34,193 nt of DNA from an uncultured Alistipes sp. (lineage in GTDB: Bacteria; Bacteroidota; Bacteroidia; Bacteroidales; Rikenellaceae): the NCBI GenBank assembly GCA_900550375.1, contig URRP01000027.1:1-34193 (forward strand), given 5' to 3'. Below, piece after piece: positions 30,919-34,193 of this stretch; position 1 is the stretch's first letter; every line of letters begins with the position of its first letter. The position numbers and the translations under genes were made by a program. The notes below the pieces were generated by a model. That model did not search any database and was not told the DNA's origin. It was given only the letters and a program-made list of their open reading frames with translations.

Positions 30919-33900
30919 TTACTCTTCGAGCCAGCTGCCCAGCTCGGTGTAGATCTTATCGGCGATGAACGCCATCGCTTCGGAACTCGGATGGCAGCCT
31001 TTGCCCGTCGCCGGATTGTAGTCGCGCTTCGGCATATAGGTCTGGTCGTTGTAGCCGTTTACGGCATACAGATCGACGGATTTGGCGCCGTAGTGTTCGG
31101 CGATTTTAATTGTCGATTGCTCGATGCCCGTCGACAGGTAGTCGCCGATAATGCAGACGATCTTCACATTCGGATACCGTTCTCGCAGCAGACGGATGAG
31201 TTTGATGTAGGCCGTGCAGAAGGTCGTGTCGTCCAACGCTTCGATTTCGGCGCGGGTCGTTGCGGCATCGGCCGCGGCGAATAATTCGGCCAGCACTGCA
31301 TCCGACGGGGCATCGGCGCTCTGTATCGCTATGTTCGGCGCAAGCTTGTCGACGTTGTGCGCATAGTCGTTCGTGCCGCCGTGAATGAGCACGATATCCG
31401 GGCGGCCCACTCCTCCCTGCGCAATGAACCGCGCGCAGAAATCCTTTCCGTACCATGACTGGGAGCTGTATGCCGGATTCGTCGTGCGGGCGACGGCCGT
31501 GCCGGAGAACGAAATGTTGCGCTCGATTCGGGCGTCGGACATCAGGTCGTGAGCCAGCCGGTACCAGTAGGTTTGCGACACGGAGGTCAGATCGTAGTCT
31601 GCGGTCGGGTAGTGGCACCCATAGCCCGACGGCACGAATCCGCGGAAGGTCGAGATCGAGTCGCCGATCACGCTGATGCGTTTCGTCTTACTTGCCGACA
31701 GCAGGGTGGTCATGCCCTCGATGACGGGGTATCCGTCGGCGTCGAGCGTCCAGCTCTTCAATGTGCGGCCGCAGGTGCCGTCGTAAGCGGCGACGGCGGC
31801 GTTGAGGTCGGTCAGCAGCGCCGACATTTCGCCGTAAGCCCCGACGGTTGCCTTGTCTACTTTGCTGAGGTTCGACATTCCCGGACCGGCTTGTCCGGCT
31901 GCCGGATTATAGTAGCAGTGCTTGAGGGTGGTGATCGAGTAGCTGTCGCTGTGAATTTTGGCGTAGATGCCGCCGTAGTAGGTGGAGGTCGTGACCTTAC
32001 CGTCGGTCAGGAAACCGCTCTTTTCGACGGTCGAATAGAGTCCGTAGAGGTTGGCGGCGGCCGGCACCCCGTTCTGGAAGCCGAGAATACCCGACAGGGT
32101 GTCGTTCGTCGAGGCGTATTGTCCCGATTTGCTCGCGGTTTTGACGGTTTGAACGCGCGATGCGCAGTTCACGACGTTGGCGCTGCCCGATGCCACCTGA
32201 AGCCAGCCGATGAGTCCGGTGGCCAGCGTATAGCCGTTTTTGCCGTTGTTTCCCGTGGCTTCTACCTCTTCGCCGGCATACATGCAGTTGACGACGTTGA
32301 TGACGCAGGCGGCCAGATTGGATTTGGCGTATCCGCAGATGCCGCCCACGCCGTATTGGCCGCGGCAGTTGCCGTAGGCGATGCAGTAGTCGATCGTGGT
32401 TTCGCCCTGCGATACGGCATATCCGCAGATGCCGCCTACCTGATAGAGCGAGGAGGTGATGTCGCCGTAGCTCTGGCAGTTCTCGATGAAACTGTCGCCG
32501 ACGGAGGAGATCGTACCCGATATTCCGCCTACGCTGTAACTGTACCCCGTTACGGCCTCCCGTGCGACGCAGCCCCGCACGATCGACGTATGATCCGCCG
32601 TTGCGGTTCCCTGATAGCCCACGATGCCGCCGACATTCTGGCCGCCGAAGACCATGATGGCGTTCTCGCAGTTTTCGACGATCGCCGTCCGGTTGCTTCC
32701 GTCGCCGAGCTTCTCCTCGTTGGGCTGCACTGCGCCGACGATGCCTCCCGTATGGTTGCCCTTCGACGAAAGGGAGGCCTGCCGCGTGATCGTACAGCCG
32801 CACACGCGGCCGGAGGTCAGATGCCCTGTAATGCCGCCGATGTAGTTTCCGTTGTACGACGATATTTTGCCGCTGACCACGCAATCCTCGATGACCGAAT
32901 TATAGCGTGTGCGGCCGGCGATGCCGCCGACGAAATACTTCTCGGCGTCGATCGTGGCGGACGACTCGATCGTACAGCCCGATAGCTTCGTACCGCTCGT
33001 ATAACCGGCTATTCCGCCGATCTGGGAGAGGGCGCGGATGCTGCCTTTCAACGCGCAGCCCGCGATCTCGGAGTCGAGCGCATAACCGACGAAACCGCCC
33101 ACATTACTGACGGCATAACCGTCGAATTCGGTCTCGACCGAACCCACGATCGATCCGTCGAACGAGCAGCCGGAGATCGAGCTGTTCTTCGCTACACCGG
33201 CAATACCGCCGGCATGGAGTCCCGCTGCGGTGTATTCGCATCCCTTCAGATGGACGTCCGTCACCGTTGCGCCGTCCAGATAGCCGAACAGACCGCAGGC
33301 GCCGGTTGTCGAGAGCGTCAGGCCGCTGATCGTGCAGCTGCCGCCGTCGTAGGAGCCTTTGAACGCTGTCTGCTCGGTCTGGCCGATCGGCTGCAACTCG
33401 ACGTTCGACAGGTCGATATCGCTTATCTGGCGGTAGTGTTTGTCGGCATATCCGGCATTTTCCGTCTCGTCGTTGCAGCGCGAAGCCATGTGCTGCAAAT
33501 CTCTGGCCGTTGCGATCTGATACGGGTCTTCGAGGCTGCCCGAACCCTTCCAGTTGTCGTCGATGAGCTGCCCCTTGGCAAGGTTCATGGGCACGGTAAA
33601 TACGCCGAATACATTCGAAGCGTCGATGGCCGTTGCGGTCGCGAACTCGTAAACGGCTTTGTCGGTGGTAACGGTAAACGTACCTCCTCCGGCGTAGTTT
33701 TTCGGGCTAACGGCCAGATAGATGTAACCGGCTTTGTCGGCAGGTTTGGCAGCGGGAACGGCATAAGGCGTCGTCAGCGTCACGGCAGCGGAGGTCTTGG
33801 TACCCGTACTTGCCGTCACGCCCGTTTCCAGATTATAAATCGTTTGGCCGTTGAGCTTCTCGCCTCCGGCCGGTGTAAAGGTCACACTCTTCACCGCATC

Positions 33901-34193
33901 GCCGTTGTTCTCCAAGTCATAAATATTGAACGCGAGCAGCGATGCGATCGGCGTAAAGGTCAGCACCGTATTCTCTCCCTCGACGAGCGTTGCGCTGGCG
34001 TACATACCGACCATATTGCCGTTCAGCACGCCTGCTTCGGCCTGTGTCTGGGCATCTTCGATATAGAGCGAAACGTCCTCATGGGTCGTCGCGGGTTTCT
34101 GACCGGCATAGTAGGGATAGTACGCATATACCTTCGTGGCCTTGGTGTCGATCGAGGCGGTGAAATTGGTCGCTCCTTCGGCATAGGTGCTCG
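30919..34193 (-). CDS. Fimbrillin-like / GLUG-repeat / SGNH hydrolase surface protein, 5' end outside the window
   Basis: The open frame runs off the window; 1090 residues are visible and the signal peptide is missing. The first ~215 residues fit a fimbrillin (Mfa-like) domain (VYAYYPYYAG, TFTPIASLLAFNIYDL). Then come at least ten GLUG-type repeats, each with GG(I/F)xG (for example VGGFVGYAL, IGGIAGYT, VGGICGYA), at about 240-660. The C-terminal SGNH hydrolase domain has SVIGDSIS (nucleophile Ser near 842), HGGTNDYAH (Asn near 939) and GCHPSSEAM (His near 1066). The usual Asp three residues before the His is Lys (KGCH). A surface adhesin with deacylase or esterase activity is inferred. Confidence 0.85.
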   Translation of the reverse strand, partial: STYAEGATNFTASIDTKATKVYAYYPYYAGQKPATTHEDVSLYIEDAQTQAEAGVLNGNMVGMYASATLVEGENTVLTFTPIASLLAFNIYDLENNGDAVKSVTFTPAGGEKLNGQTIYNLETGVTASTGTKTSAAVTLTTPYAVPAAKPADKAGYIYLAVSPKNYAGGGTFTVTTDKAVYEFATATAIDASNVFGVFTVPMNLAKGQLIDDNWKGSGSLEDPYQIATARDLQHMASRCNDETENAGYADKHYRQISDIDLSNVELQPIGQTEQTAFKGSYDGGSCTISGLTLSTTGACGLFGYLDGATVTDVHLKGCEYTAAGLHAGGIAGVAKNSSISGCSFDGSIVGSVETEFDGYAVSNVGGFVGYALDSEIAGCALKGSIRALSQIGGIAGYTSGTKLSGCTIESSATIDAEKYFVGGIAGRTRYNSVIEDCVVSGKISSYNGNYIGGITGHLTSGRVCGCTITRQASLSSKGNHTGGIVGAVQPNEEKLGDGSNRTAIVENCENAIMVFGGQNVGGIVGYQGTATADHTSIVRGCVAREAVTGYSYSVGGISGTISSVGDSFIENCQSYGDITSSLYQVGGICGYAVSQGETTIDYCIAYGNCRGQYGVGGICGYAKSNLAACVINVVNCMYAGEEVEATGNNGKNGYTLATGLIGWLQVASGSANVVNCASRVQTVKTASKSGQYASTNDTLSGILGFQNGVPAAANLYGLYSTVEKSGFLTDGKVTTSTYYGGIYAKIHSDSYSITTLKHCYYNPAAGQAGPGMSNLSKVDKATVGAYGEMSALLTDLNAAVAAYDGTCGRTLKSWTLDADGYPVIEGMTTLLSASKTKRISVIGDSISTFRGFVPSGYGCHYPTADYDLTSVSQTYWYRLAHDLMSDARIERNISFSGTAVARTTNPAYSSQSWYGKDFCARFIAQGGVGRPDIVLIHGGTNDYAHNVDKLAPNIAIQSADAPSDAVLAELFAAADAATTRAEIEALDDTTFCTAYIKLIRLLRERYPNVKIVCIIGDYLSTGIEQSTIKIAEHYGAKSVDLYAVNGYNDQTYMPKRDYNPATGKGCHPSSEAMAFIADKIYTELGSWLEE

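Overview
The window looks like a chromosomal segment of a GC-rich Bacteroidetes, most like Alistipes or another Rikenellaceae. The reasons are a fused SecDF, fimbrillin, BACON and GLUG surface proteins, GH97, DUF4831 and TIGR02757 family genes, a membrane-bound AraC regulator, and repeated promoter signatures of the Bacteroidetes type (-33 TTTG, about 20 nt, -7 TAnnTTTG). No rRNA, tRNA, insertion sequence, phage gene or CRISPR array was recognised. The genus is inferred from gene style and base composition only.

Layout. 1-1361: 3' two thirds of dnaK and its terminator. 1430-2000: gene-free DNA with small repeats. 2001-5018: secDF. 5093-5247: tandem promoter-bearing palindromic repeats feeding a tight housekeeping operon, ybbR-like - coaE - folP - lolD-like ABC ATPase - TIGR02757 family - trmN6-like methyltransferase (5271-9205). 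9255-10870: a DUF4831 secreted protein and an AlkD-like repair protein. 10871-11312: gene-free DNA with interspersed repeats. 11313-16856 (minus strand): operon of a degenerate LytM/M23 protein, dxr, rseP, radA and a frameshifted VanX-type dipeptidase, driven from a second cluster of the same promoter repeats at 16953-17119. 17439-20663 (minus): a lipoprotein operon (possible 59-aa ORF, WG-repeat lipoprotein, BACON-nuclease lipoprotein) behind a promoter with a C9 tract in its spacer. 20810-21874 (minus): membrane AraC regulator. 22007-25709 (minus): wza-like, wzc-like tyrosine kinase and HAD phosphatase, a polysaccharide-export operon. 25860-30864 (plus): GH13 amylase, TPM-domain protein, LemA, GH97. 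30919-34193 (minus, 5' end outside the window): a fimbrillin/GLUG/SGNH surface protein.

How it fits together. Most of the window is envelope biology: protein export (SecDF), lipoprotein handling (LolD-like), envelope stress proteolysis (RseP), isoprenoid supply (Dxr), capsule or exopolysaccharide export (Wza/Wzc), glycan breakdown (GH13, GH97) and surface lipoproteins or adhesins. The least ordinary signals are a dispersed palindromic element whose flanks are conserved while its hairpin arms differ between copies. It supplies promoters at two operons and appears once inside a coding sequence, splitting the signal peptide of the DUF4831 protein in frame. Other notable signals are a possible phase-variable promoter, a 4-bp duplication that breaks the VanX-like gene, and a (Tyr-Gly)n hexanucleotide tract in the kinase.
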